From positions 4,059,022 to 4,123,021 of the forward strand of contig CANXME010001453.1 in the NCBI GenBank assembly GCA_948144175.1: DNA of 64,000 bases, given 5' to 3'. Below the pieces are notes generated by a model. That model did no database searches. It was not told the origin of the DNA and saw only the letters and a program-made list of their open reading frames with translations. The DNA comes from Closterium sp. NIES-65. Lineage: Eukaryota > Streptophyta > Zygnematophyceae > Desmidiales > Closteriaceae. A program made the position numbers and the translations under genes. This document shows positions 22,041-33,367 of this stretch, in pieces (position 1 is the stretch's first letter; each line of letters begins with the position of its first letter).

Positions 22041-25000
22041 CTACGCATCCTTCGTCGCGTTCCCCTTCGCGGACGATTTCTTGGTTTTCTTCTCCTTATC
22101 TGCTCGTGTTGTGGTATCCTGGCCGCCCAACTTCTTCTGCAAGACTCCGAGGCAGACGCCCTGGTGCTGACGAAGGCCTCTTGATGCCATGCTGCATAGG
22201 CACCAAGAGGTCACCACCTTTGCCACCACCCTTGTCATCCGCTTTGTATCCCCGGCCGCTCGCGACTCTGCCGAAAGCGCTTTCAGCAGCGCATCCGACA
22301 GGGGCAGAATCCACGCTTCCTTGTCATGCTCCTGATCCTTGACCGACCTCATCGCCTCAACCGCAGCGCAAGCAACTGAGGCTGCAAGCGTCGCAAGGGC
22401 ATCGAGGACGGCAGAGGTCACATCGGCCGCAGAAGATGACGAGGCAGCCGACGAGGCGGTGGCAGCAGTGGACGATCTGGCAGCAGAAGATGCTATGGCC
22501 GTAGAAGTTCCACGTGCAGCTGATGTTGCGCTCGTCTCCCACTGGGTCTGGTCCACATTCGTGGATGCGGCCCACATTACAGACAATGTGGCGGCAAGTC
22601 CGACTGCGTGTTCTTCCGTCGAATAGCCGTTTTCACCCTCCACGCCTCCCACCATCTTCTGCCACGCAGTTATTCCGACACCAGCGCAGGCAGCTACCTG
22701 AAAGCCATCCCCCTGCTGCTGCCGAAGAGCCGTGTTGGTTTGAACGAGTGAGAATCTGCACAAGACACCAGTGACGCAAGATCAGAACCATCGAACTTCG
22801 CGGGTGTTTAGAAGTTGCAACTGTCCATCACATAAACACTCACCCGTCCGGTTTATCCAGGTGGAGCTCGTTGATGACGCTCCACACCCCTGTTGGAAGC
22901 CACGTTGTGAAGTCGAGGTCTTCCCGCCCTTGTTAATACGGTTTGGATTCATGCCGTATGCCTGCATGTCAATATCCGGGAAGTAGCACTTCCAGCAGAC
23001 TGCGACCGTGTATGCCCTCTCCCACACCGTTTTGTGAGAGCCGAGGTTCCGCTTCCGGTCGCCGACGGTCTGCTCAGACGTCCACTTCTGCAATGCTCCC
23101 TCGCCCCGTTGAGAGAACCCGCTTCCCCTGAACGGCAGGCAGACACCCAAAGTCTTACCCTTGTCGTCCACTACGGCGTTTTTCCTGTTGTCACACTTGT
23201 CGATCTTCATCCCTTTCTTTTCCCCTGGGATTATCGGTATCAACTCCTGTATACCAGCTGCACGCCGTCTCTTAGCTGCATGACCCTCCGGCTCCCTGTC
23301 CTCCTGTCTAGGCCGCCTCCTGGACACCTCTACGTTCTGTCCGGGAACAATAGCCACGCCCTCTGCTACATTCGCCTCCCCGCTCTCAATCAACAGCAAA
23401 CTCCCCAGGCCCTCAGCTATTTCCTCCTCGACTCCCTTCCAGGTCCCCTCCCCCTGCATGGTCAAATCCTCCTCTTCCATCTCCCTTGCCAATCGTTCCG
23501 TCTCTTCAGCCATCGCCTTTGCCTTTGCCTCCAGTTGCCGCTGCTGTTCCGCGTAGGATGCAAGTCTGGCCCTCTTCTTTGCTCGGCACTGCTCCGCCTT
23601 CTGCAGGCGCTCCATCTCCTGCTGTTTCGCCCTCTGCCGCCGCTCGGCCTCCTCTGCCTCCTTCTTCTGCGCCTCCTCCTTCTGCAGGCGCTCCATCTCC
23701 TGCTGTTTCGCCCGCTGCTGCCGCTCGGCCTCCTCTGCCTCCTTCTTCTGCGCCTCCTCCTTCTGCAGGCGGTCCAATTCGTGCTGTTTCGCCCTCTGCT
23801 GCCGCTCTACCTCCTCTGCCTCCTTCCTCTGCCTCTCCTCCTTCTGCAAGCGCGCCATCTCATGCTGTTTCTCCCTCTCCTGCCTCTCGGCCTCCTCTGC
23901 ATCTTTCTGCTGCGCCTCCTCCTTCTGCAGGCGCGCCATCTCCTGCTGTTTTTCCCTCTCCACCCGCTCTGCTTCCTCTGCCTCCTTCCTCTGCGCCTCC
24001 TCATTTTGCTGGTGCTCCTTCTCCTGTTGTTTCTCCCTTTCCTCCCGATCGTCCTCCTCAGCCTCCTTCCTCTGCGCATCCTCCTTCTGTCGCCGATCTC
24101 CCTCCGTTGCCTTCCTACCCTGCTCCTCCTTTTGCCGCCGCTATGCGCCCAATCTCAGAACTACTGACAGCCGCTTTTCCACCTCACTTAGCATCCCCTC
24201 CTTCCACCCCTTCATCCCCGTCTTCATCTCCTTCACAGCCTCCATCACTTCCTTCATTCCCGCCTCCACCTCCTTCTGCCATCGCTCTTCCTCCTGATGT
24301 TTCTTCTTCCTCCGCCGCTCTGTGGCCTCTACATCCTTCCTCTTCTCCACTTCCTCCTTCCGCCATTGCTCGTCCAGTTGTTTCTTCTTCTCTCTCTCCT
24401 CGTCGTCCGCCACTTGTTTCCTCTTCGCGTCTTACTGTTGTCGCCGCTCCGCGTCCTCTTGCCTTGCCTTCTTCTGCCGCTCGGATTCTTCTCGCAAAAC
24501 CGCGCTCAACCTCCCCACAATCGGGTTTACCATCCCATCCTTCATCTCCTTCATTTCTGCCTTCATCTCCATCATCGCCTCCTTCATCTCCTTCATTCCC
24601 TCTCTCATCTCCTTCTGCCGACGCTCTTCCTCCTGTTGTTGTTCCTTCTTCCGTCTCTCTGCGGCGTCTGCTTCCTTCCTCGTGGCCTTCTGCCTCCGCT
24701 CCTCGTCCTGCAGTCTATCCCTGTTCCGCCGCTCAGAGTCTTCTCTCAGAACCTCTCTCAACCTCTCTTCCACCCCCTTTAACGTGCCCTCCGCCATCCC
24801 CCCTCCCGACTGGCGAACCTGATCACTCACCCTTTCGATACTCTCCCACAAGTTGGAGAGTCTCGTGTCCACCTGCTCGCGAAACCTGGCCGCCGTTTCA
24901 GCTTGGCGCCGCCGTTCCTCGTTTCCATGGCTGACTTCTTCCAGGTTGGCCAGGGCGTCACGGCAGTAATGGACGGTCAGATCGGCCACATCGCGACTGA

Positions 25001-25486
25001 TGTTGCTGTTGCGGGCCGCCAAGTTGCAGAACGTCTGCGTCACCATTCGGGCTAAGAGCGTCAGATGACGCATTACCTCTGCCGGGCTTATGTCCCAACT
25101 TTCGGCCTCGACGAACCTGTCACCTTGTTCGACTAGGACTGTACTCGTGCGCTGCAGCATCCGCCGTATTGCCGTCTCTGCCTCGACCCACTCTACCTGC
25201 CAAAACGCTTCTGCCACCTCGCCTTGGCCGAGATTCCTCTCCACTGCTCTCTGGTGAAGGGTAGGCCGCCTCTGCCTGTTGAGATCCACTGTATCCCTAG
25301 GCGCCCCATCGTCTGCCACCCTCCATGGCCCCTCTACCCCAGTTCCTGGTCCCCGCGTCGGACTTCCTCCCAAAAATATCCGGACTGCCGGATGTACCGT
25401 ATCCTCCTCATTCTGCTCCTCTTCTGTTTCCAGCGCATCTCCCTCGTAGTGCCCCACTCCAGCTTCGGGACCACACGAACCTCCTC
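22041..25486 (-). pseudogene. Coiled-coil protein gene (downstream part), two in-frame stops
   Basis: One frame runs from 25486 to about 22960 and is interrupted only by stop codons at 24432-24434 and 24141-24143. Residues are Glu/Lys/Arg/Gln-rich heptad-like repeats (EAEEAERQ, QEMARLQKEEAQ), so a long coiled coil. The N-terminal part (WVEAETAIRRML, LARMVTQTFCNLAARN) is helical. Near 22955 the sensible frame changes to one reading LDFTTWLPTGVWSVINELHL, which ends at a GG|GTGAGT donor. After a tgtgcag acceptor it joins FSLVQTNTALRQQQGDG in the last exon (22763-22041), which is Ala/Ser-rich with a Lys-rich end. I do not recognise the family. It may be the 3' half of the gene at 39803-42825, split by element D. 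Confidence 0.55.
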
Positions 25487-25614
25487 TGTCAGAACATTAT
25501 AGCTCATGCATATTGTGTAGGCTATAGTGGGGTAGCCCATAAGGGGTACAACCCAATTAGGGTTAGTACTTGTACCCAATTCATTCATAGTTCATTAATT
25601 CTCGTTTCTTCTCA
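25487..25614 (+). repeat. 5' LTR of element D
   Basis: 128 bp, TGTCAGAAC...CTTCTCA. Confidence 0.94.
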
Positions 25615-25627
25615 TGGTATCGAGCAG
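25615..25627 (+). other. Primer binding site of element D
   Basis: tggtatcgagcag follows the LTR; it is an initiator tRNA-Met-like variant shared with B. Confidence 0.75.
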
Positions 25628-25679
25628 GTTCCCTAACGGGAACGATTCCTAGGGCCCACCACTACGAATTTTTTTTTTC

Positions 25680-26800
25680 CCTGCCCGGAGCGCGCTCCGC
25701 TTAGGCCCGAGTCGCGCCCCGTGTGCTTTCCTTACCGTCGCGCCCTCGCTAGGCCCCTCACGGCCCCGTCGCGTCGCCCTTAGCGGCCCCTAGCGGCCCC
25801 GTCGCGCTGCCCTAGCGGTCGCGTCGCGCCGCCCTAACGGCCGCGTCGCGCCGCCCAAGCCGCCCTCACGGCCCCCTAGCGGCCTCTTGCGGCCCCGATC
25901 CGCCGCTTTTGCGGCCCCGATCCGCCGCCCTTCGCGGCCCGTCGCCGCTCTCCCCCTACGGCCCCTCGCCGCCCTTTTACCAGCGGCCCCGTCGCCGCCC
26001 TTGCACGGCCCTGACGCCGCCCTCCCTGCGGCTCTGTCGCCGCCCTCTTCAGCGGCCCGTCGCCACCCTTCTCAGCGGCCCCGCCGTCTCCTTTCAGCGG
26101 CCCCGCCGTCTCCTTTCAGCGGCCCCGCCGTCTCCTTTCAGCGGCCCCGCCATCTCCTTTCAGCGGCCCCGCCGTCTCCTTTCAGCAGCCCCGCCGTCTC
26201 CTTTCAGCGGCCTCGCCGTCTCCTTTCAGCGGCCCCGCAATCTCCTTTCAGCGGCCCCGCCGTCTCCTTTCAGCGGCCCCGCCGTCTCCTTTCAGCGGCC
26301 CCGCCACTACCCCTGCAGCGGCCTCGTCGCCGCCCTTTCAGCGGCCCCGCCGCTTCCTTTAAACGGCCCCGCCGCCTCCTCTCGGCGGCCCCGCCGCCTC
26401 CTCTCTGCGGCCCCGCCGCCTCCTCTCGGCGGCCCAGCCGCCTCCTCTCAGCGGCCCCGGACGCCGCCCTCTCAGCGGCCCTTCCGCCGCCTCCTTAACG
26501 GCCCCGCCAAGCCGCCCAGCAGCAGAGCCGCCGAGCCGCCCAGCAGCCGAGCCGCCGATCCGCCCAGCCGCCGAGCCGCCGAGCCGCCCAGCCGCCGAGC
26601 CGCCCCGCAGCCGAGCCGCCGAGCCGCCGAGCCGCCCAGCAGCCGAGCCGCGGAGCCGCCCAGCAGCCGAGCCGCCGAGCCGCCCAGCAGCCGAGCCGCC
26701 GAGACGCCCAGCTACCGAGCCGCCAACCGCCCAGCTGCCGAGCCGCCGAGTCGCCCTGCAGCCGAGCCGCCCGAGCCGCCCTGTCTGGTAAGAGCAGCGC
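25680..26800 (+). repeat. GC-rich repetitive leader of element D
   Basis: About 22-bp units of cctttcagcggccccgccgt are tandemly repeated at about 26080-26300. They are preceded by gcggcccc-rich DNA and followed by gccgagccgcc units (26510-26780). Pro/Arg/Ser-rich frames here are compositional. The leader is broken at 26822 by element F, and 35 bp of it remain before the gag ATG at 33368. Confidence 0.8.
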
Positions 26801-26821
26801 CTCTGTCACTGCGCTGCCCTC

Positions 26822-27659
26822 TGTTGGTGCAACCCTACGGTTTGCACTCGGCTTGTTGTCCGTGTGCGTGCATGTGTGTGTGTATGAAATGGTATGAGGG
26901 CATGGGATAATATATATTTCATGCTTATAATTGTGTGTGAATGTTGATTCATGATGTCGAGTGTGTGTGTGTCGAGTCAATAGCGAGTTATCGCTAGACG
27001 CGTGTTACGCGGTCGTTTGTGTCTCGCACGAGGTTTCTATTTTGTCGTGCGCGGTTTCTATTTTGTCCTGTGTCGAACGTTCAGCGTGTCGCAGGTGTGT
27101 GTAGAAGACCCATCAAGAACTCAAGGATGAGTTTGTGATGAAGAACCCGAGCCTTGGTGTCAAGCCACAAGTGATTTCGAAGCTCGCCAAAAGGGTGCAC
27201 CTCAAGATATTGAAGATAGTTACATTACTTTGTGTAGTGTAACATTTCACTTGGTGTAGGCCCTAGTGAAGGGTAGTTTCGAGACCCTTCGTGGTTGGGG
27301 ACAATGGGGCAATGGGACACTGTTCCACATCACTGTACCTCGGCTCTTGGGGTTTGTAAGAGCTGGGAGTCATTCCCAACTCGTAACTCTTCCTAACTCT
27401 TCCTATCTTGTGTTCTAAGACTATGTTGCTGCCATAGTGCCGTTCGTTCAAACCAACGCAGTGTCGTCAATACTTGGTCAAATCGTGCGATCTAAATTGC
27501 CCAGTATAGGCGAGAATAAGACGCTCCAGATCCAAGTTGAATCAAGTCATCTGATGTTGTGACCAGAACGCTATGAACGTTTGAAGCCGCTGTGCAGAAA
27601 TCCGACTGTGCACTCTATCTTTCGTTTTAGGCACATTGGAGCCTACTGTGACTATAACA
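26822..27659 (+). repeat. 5' LTR of element F
   Basis: 838 bp with a TATA-like ataatatatattt near 26906. A GT-rich run (gtgtgtgtgt) is two bases longer than in the 3' LTR. Confidence 0.95.
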
Positions 27660-27661
27660 AG

Positions 27662-27674
27662 TGGTATCAGAGCC
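27662..27674 (+). other. Primer binding site of element F
   Basis: tggtatcagagcc, an exact match to the plant copia initiator tRNA-Met site, two bases after the LTR. Confidence 0.9.
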
Positions 27675-27693
27675 CCTTGGAGCAGTTTCGACG

Positions 27694-30600
27694 ATGGCTG
27701 GACCTGAGGAAAGGGGTGGCAGAGGTGCTGGTGGCAGAGGAGAAGCCCAAGCTCAAGGCCAACCCCGTGATTCAGCCATGGCGCCTGTGCAACCAAGTGT
27801 TGGCCCATCTAGGGATGAGCCTAGAGTATTTGGCCTTGACAAGTTCAATGGTGACAACTTTGCTGAGTGGTCCTTCAGAATGGAGAACATATTTGACCAC
27901 TATGACCTGCTGGAGGTGATGGAAAGAACGGAGAAGCGTCCCGAGAACGACCTGGAGAAGAGCCCGTGGGTGCGGAAGAGCGCACAAGGCTACCTCCTAC
28001 TTGGGCAAGCGTTGGGGAGCAGCCAAATCCGTCACATTAAGCCTTTCCAGCGTGAACCAGAGAAGGGACCAAAGGCATGGGCTGCTCTCAAGGGTGTACA
28101 CGCTCCTACAACAGCGGCGGTAGCTGTGGTGTTGGAACGGCAAATGGCAACACTACGAATTGAAGAGGATGAAGCGGTTGAAGAAGGGGTGCAGAAATTC
28201 TTCGACTTGTTGACGCGGCTTGAGGGAGCTGATTTGAACTATAGTGAGCTCCAAAAGAAGACCAAGTTGCTGGCCCTACTCCTTGAGTCACGGTCCTCGC
28301 TCATCATCAACCTTAATCGCGACTTGCCCCGCCTCTCGCTTGAAGACGTTAAGCGAGCTATCCTTCAAGAGGATTTCCGCCGCCGTGAGTTGGCGAGTGC
28401 GGATGGCGCTGGGGCAGCGAGCATCGGCCGTGGATATGGTCGAGGAAGAGGTAGAGGACGAGGGGGAGGAAGTTTTGGTGGCAGCAACTTCGGCGGAGGC
28501 CGCGGGAGTGGCGGTTACGGCAGCGACGACAAGAGCTACGGACACGGTCGCGGCCGATTCAACGGCGAGTGTCACTATTGCCACAAGAGCGGACACATGT
28601 GGTGCGACTGCTACAAAATCCCTGATGGTTGGACCCCTGCTCAAGGCCAAGAGGGTAGAGGAGCAGGAGGAGGGAGAGGACGAGGCCGTGGAGGCCGTGG
28701 CGGTCGCGGTGGCGGAGCTGCAAACATGAAGAGCGGAGACAACGACAAGGACCCGAGCGACGATCGGTACCCGGGTCTATTCTACTTCGTGTCGACGCAA
28801 GTACCAGCTGGTCCAGAAAAGGATGAAGGCTTTGAGGAGCCAGCAGCTGTGGGGAAGGTGACCCTACACCCCCTGGACTATTGGGTGATTGATAGTGGCG
28901 CTACCTATAGCATGACACCTCGCACGGACTTGCTCACCGAACTCGAGCCGTCACCGGTGAAGCATGTCACATCGGCTTTGGGGCAGCGAGCAGAGGTGAA
29001 AGGCATGGGCAAGGCCATGTTCAAGGGTGCTGATGGGAAGATGGTGGGCCTCAAGAACGTGCTTTGGGTGCCCAGCCTCGCTGCGAACCTGATCTCCGTG
29101 CGGCGGTTGGCAAAGGCCGGCATGGACACGAACTCGAAGGGAGCTAAGACCTACACCGCAAGGCTTGGCGATCGAATTCTTTGGGACCTTCATGAGGACA
29201 GAGATGTCTACAACGAGATGTGGCAGATCCCAGTGGTCCCTATGCCTAAGGAGAGGCAAGTGGCAGCAAGCATCAGCATTAAGGATGGAGCGGTTGGTAG
29301 CGACGATGGCGCGAACGGTCGCGCTAAGGAGAATGAGCTCAAGAAGAGCAAACCTGGAGGGACCAGCAAGTTCAGTGAACCTAAGGAGAGTGGTGCAGCA
29401 ACCAAGGAGCAGCAAAAGGGTGAGGAGAACCCCGAGGCAGCAGCGGAGGAGGACTACGGAGAAAGTATGTGGGGCGCTATTGCGAGCGCGGCATTCTCCA
29501 ATCCAACTTCGGCTACGGGGGAGTGTGATTGGCTCACCTTGCATCGGCGCATGGGGCATGTGGCCCTGCCCATCTTGCAGCAGCTAGTGAAGAATGAGAT
29601 GGTTGCTAGCATACGTGTGAAAGGGGAGCCCAATGAGGTACTTGGCTGCCCGACGTGCATGCAAGCCAAGTTCACCCGATTCCCGTTCTCTAGTTCGGAG
29701 GCGACGGCTAAGGCACCGCTTGATGAGGTGGTGATGGACGTGGTGGGCCCCCTGAAGCTTGGAGCTGCTGGAGCTGAGTATTTTCTCACCATTGTCGACG
29801 TCTACACCCGCATGACTTGGGTGTATGTGCTGGCCAAGAAGAGCGACGTGGCTGGTTGAAGACGGATTGGTTCCCGATGGTGGAGCAGCAACAAGACCGT
29901 CTAGTCAAGTCAATCCGCACCGATCAAGAGGGAGAGTTCCTGAGCAAGGAGTTTGGGTTGTGGCTGAAGAAGAATGGTATTTGGCACTCCCTCACCATGC
30001 CATACTCCCCTGCAATGAACGGCATCGCCGAGCGAGCGAACCGCACAATCACGGAGGCAGCACGCGGGTTGCTCATTGAAGCCGGGCTACCCGACTATTT
30101 CTGGCCTGATGCGGTGCGGAGCGCGTGTGTGGCCAAGAACCGAGCCTTGACTCATGTGGGAGCAGACAAATGGGTGCCCTATGTGGAGTGGCTAGGAAGG
30201 AAGCCAAAGGTGGATATGCTTCGGGTGTTCGGGTGCATGTGCATGGCGCTCGTGCCTAAGCATCTTCGGCACAACAAGCTTGGTGCCAAGGCGGTGTGGG
30301 CCGTGCACTTGGGCATGGCTCAAAACAGCAAGGGATGGCTTCTTTGGGACCCATTCACCAAGAAGTTTGTGGTGAGCAGGGACTGCAAGTTCATGGAGAA
30401 CTTCATGTACAAAGATTGGAAGGCGGAGAATGAGGCGAAGATAGGCGTGCGGTTTGGGGAGGTGAAGAGTTCCGGTTTGGAGCATGTGGAGCTGCCTTTG
30501 GAGCTGAGCAGCGGCAGCACAACCACGAGGCAATCTTCCCTTATGAATGGGGGAGAGGAGGCCAATGATGCAGAGGAAGAAGAGGAGGAGGTGCAGCAAG

Positions 30601-32459
30601 TGAGCGAGCGTGCACCGTCACTCCCTTCCCGTACTACGAGTGCTCTACGGATTCGAGCCACACCGCAGCAACGCCAAGGCCTTCAAGTCCCTGCAGCTGA
30701 GGAGGAAGGAAGGGGGAAGAGGAGAGTTCAACCCCCTAATAGGCTGACCTATGATGCGCCGGGAAAGCAGGGCAAGACAGCCCTGGCCGGAGCGGCAATG
30801 ATGGTCGGAGACGACGAGGAGAGTGACTACGAGGAGTGTGCCTTCGCGTTCTTCTCTCCGGTGGAGATGCCGGGAGAACCAGCAACTCTCAAGGAGGCTT
30901 TGGAGAGTAGTGATGCTGAGGAGTGGAAGAAGGCCATGGAGAGTGAGCTGAAGAGCATCGAGGAGAATGACACGTTTGAATTGGTGGAGCTACCGGAGGG
31001 GCGTACGGCGATAACGTCCAAGTGGCTCTTCAAAATCAAGTCGGATGCCGACGGCAAGATCGAGCGCTACAAGTCTAGGCTTGTAGCCAAGGGGTACCAG
31101 CAGAAGGAGAAGGTGGACTTCAAGGAGCTGTTTGCCCCTGTGGTGAAGCCAACGATGCTGCGAACCCTATTCGCGGGAGCCGCCATAAAAGGATGGGTAG
31201 TAAAACAAATGGACATCGTAACGGCATTCCTTAACGGCATCCTTGAGGAGGAGATTTTTATGGCGCAGCCAGAGGGGTTTGATGATGGTAGTGGCAGAGT
31301 GTGGAAGCTGAAGAAGGCCCTCTATGGGCTGAAGCAGGCCCCTAGGCAATGGTACATGAAGCTGCGCGAAGTGTTGGAGGAGATCGGCTTCACTCCCTCA
31401 ACGGCCGATCACTCTTTGTTCATGCTTGGCGAGGGGGAGCAGAGGAGCTTCATGGTGGTTTACGTGGATGACATTCTTATATTCTCACCCTCCTCTGACC
31501 TTGTGAAGGAGGTGATGCTGAAGCTGCATGACAAGTTCAAGTGCAAGTCCCTTGGTGACGTGAACTTCTACCTTGGGCTCCACATCAAACGAGACGTGGA
31601 GAAGCGGAGCATGCGAGTGCACCAACGGAAGTACCTGGAGGCGTTGGCTGCCAACTTTGGCCAGAGTGAAGGTCATGTGGCTACTCCCTTTTCCTCTGGG
31701 TTCAAGTGTGTGAAGGGACCACAGGAGGAGAGCGTTGGAGAAGAGGAGAGGCGCCGGTTTCACTCGTTGGTGGGCAGCCTCATGTATGCGGCGGTAAACA
31801 CCCGACCGGACGTCGCGTTTGCTACCGGGCAGCTGGCTAGGGTTGTGCAATGCCCTAATGAGGAGCAGGTAGCAGCTGGAATGAGGGTGGCCAAGTATCT
31901 TGGCCAAACACCGACCGTTTGGCTGCAATACTCGGCGGCGGCACAAAGGCGCCAAAAGGGCGCGGATGGTGTTGAACCCGGGCGTTTGTTCCTCACCGCC
32001 TACTCGGATGCTTCATATGCATCGGAACCAGAGGACATGACAAGTGTGGGAGGCTTCATATGCTGTGTTGGTGGAGGCCCAACTGCTTGGGAGAGCAAGA
32101 AGCAGGTTGACCAGGCTTTGAGCTCGGTGGAGTCCGAGTACATGGCACTCTTCCGTGCCGTACGGGAGATTGTGTGGCAGCGGCGTTTGTTGGCTGAATT
32201 GGGGGAGGAGCAGCAAGGACCTACCCCACTCTACTGTGACAGTCAGGGTGCCATTGCTCTTGCTAAGAACCCTGTGTTGCATGGACTCATAAAGCACATG
32301 AGGGTGAAGTGGCATTGGACGAGGAGCATGGTGACCGCGGGTGAAGTTGAGTTGCGGTACGTGAAGACCACGGGGCAGCCGGCTGACATGATGACTAAGA
32401 GGCTGGTGAAGCAGCAGCATTGGAAGTGTTGCAAGCTGGCTGGGATGGCTCTGAACTAA
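27694..32459 (+). CDS. Element F Gag-Pol polyprotein with one frameshift
   Basis: The first frame (ATG 27694 to TGA 29859) holds Gag (FNGDNFAEWSFRMENIF), an RGG-like Gly/Arg box, the zinc knuckle CHYCHKSGHMWCDC, the protease DSGATYSM, the HHCC region (LHRRMGHV...CPTC) and the first integrase Asp (MDVVGP). A one-base shift at about 29850 moves to the second frame (to 32459) with the second Asp (RTDQEGEF), the Glu (GIAERANRT), RT (WLFKIK, YGLKQAPRQW, YVDDIL) and RNase H (YSDASYA, ESEYMALFRAV). Everything else is undamaged. The shift falls inside the integrase core, so it is more likely a mutation or base-call error than programmed frameshifting. Confidence 0.9.
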
Positions 32460-32485
32460 GAGAGCAACATATCCTAAGGCCAACA

Positions 32486-32500
32486 ATCCGAGGGGGAGTT
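32486..32500 (+). other. Polypurine tract of element F
   Basis: atccgagggggagtt precedes the 3' LTR directly; it is typical of plant copia elements. Confidence 0.85.
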
Positions 32501-33328
32501 TGTTGGTGCAACCCTACGGTTCGCACTCGGCTTGTTGTCCGTGTGCGTGCATGTGTGTGTGTATGAAATGGTATGAGGGCATGGGATAGTATATATTTCA
32601 TGCTTATAATTGTGTGTGAATGTTGATTCATGATGTCGAGTGTGTGTGTCGAGTCAATAGCGAGTTATCGCTAGACGCGTGTTACGCGGTCGTTGGTGTC
32701 TCGCACGCGGTTTCTATTTTGTCGTGCGCGGTTTCTATTTTGTCCTGTGTCGAACGTTCAGCGTGTCGCAGGTGTGTGTAGAAGACCCATCAAGAACTCA
32801 AGGATGAGTTTGTGATGAAGAACCCGAGCCTTGGTGTCAAGCCAGAAGTGATTTCGAAGCTCGCCAAAAGGGTGCACCTCAAGATATTGAAGATAGTTAC
32901 ATTACTTTGTGTAGTGTAACATTTCACTTGGTGTAGGCCCTAGTGAAGGGTAGTTTCGAGACCCTTCGTGGTTGGGGACAGTGTGGCACGGTTCCACATC
33001 ACTGTACCTCGGCTCTTGGGGTTTGTAAGAGCTGGGAGTCATTCCCAACTCGTAACTCTTCCTAACTCTTCCTATCTTGTGTTCTAAGACTATGTTGCTG
33101 CCATAGTGCCGTTCATTCAAACCAACGCAGTGTCGTCAATACTTGGTCAAATCGTGCGATCTAAATTGCCCAGTATAGGCGAGAATAAGATGCTCCAGAT
33201 CCAAGTTGAATCAAGTCATTTGATGTTGTGACCAGAACGCTATGAACGTTTGAAGCCGCTGTGCAGAAATCCGACTGTGCACTCTATCTTTCGTTTTAGG
33301 CACATTGGAGCCTACTGTGACTATAACA
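32501..33328 (+). repeat. 3' LTR of element F
   Basis: 828 bp, paired with 26822-27659; the ccctc duplication follows. Confidence 0.95.
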
Positions 33329-33367
33329 CCCTCACCCTACTGTTCGCGCTGCTAGTCTACTGCTGTC

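Larger units (their letters stand above)
26822..33328 (+). mobile_element. Ty1/copia retrotransposon F, nested in element D
   Basis: 6507 bp. The LTRs are 838 bp (26822-27659) and 828 bp (32501-33328). They start TGTTGGTG and end CTATAACA, and the length difference is a 2-bp and an 8-bp indel. The target duplication ccctc is at 26817-26821 and 33329-33333. It has a perfect primer site and a polypurine tract. This is a classic plant-type copia element, distinct from the A-D family. It has a CX2CX4HX4C knuckle and a single frameshift. Confidence 0.97.

Noticed and set aside
23034..24934. Long + strand frames (377 and 482 codons) opposite the coiled-coil gene
   Set aside because: Pro/Ser- and Leu-rich antisense shadows of Lys/Glu-rich codons; the - strand shows sensible exons and splice borders.
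27640..32500. Endogenous retrovirus or giant-virus insertion
   Set aside because: Domain order protease-integrase-RT-RNase H, the plant-type primer site and no envelope gene identify Ty1/copia.
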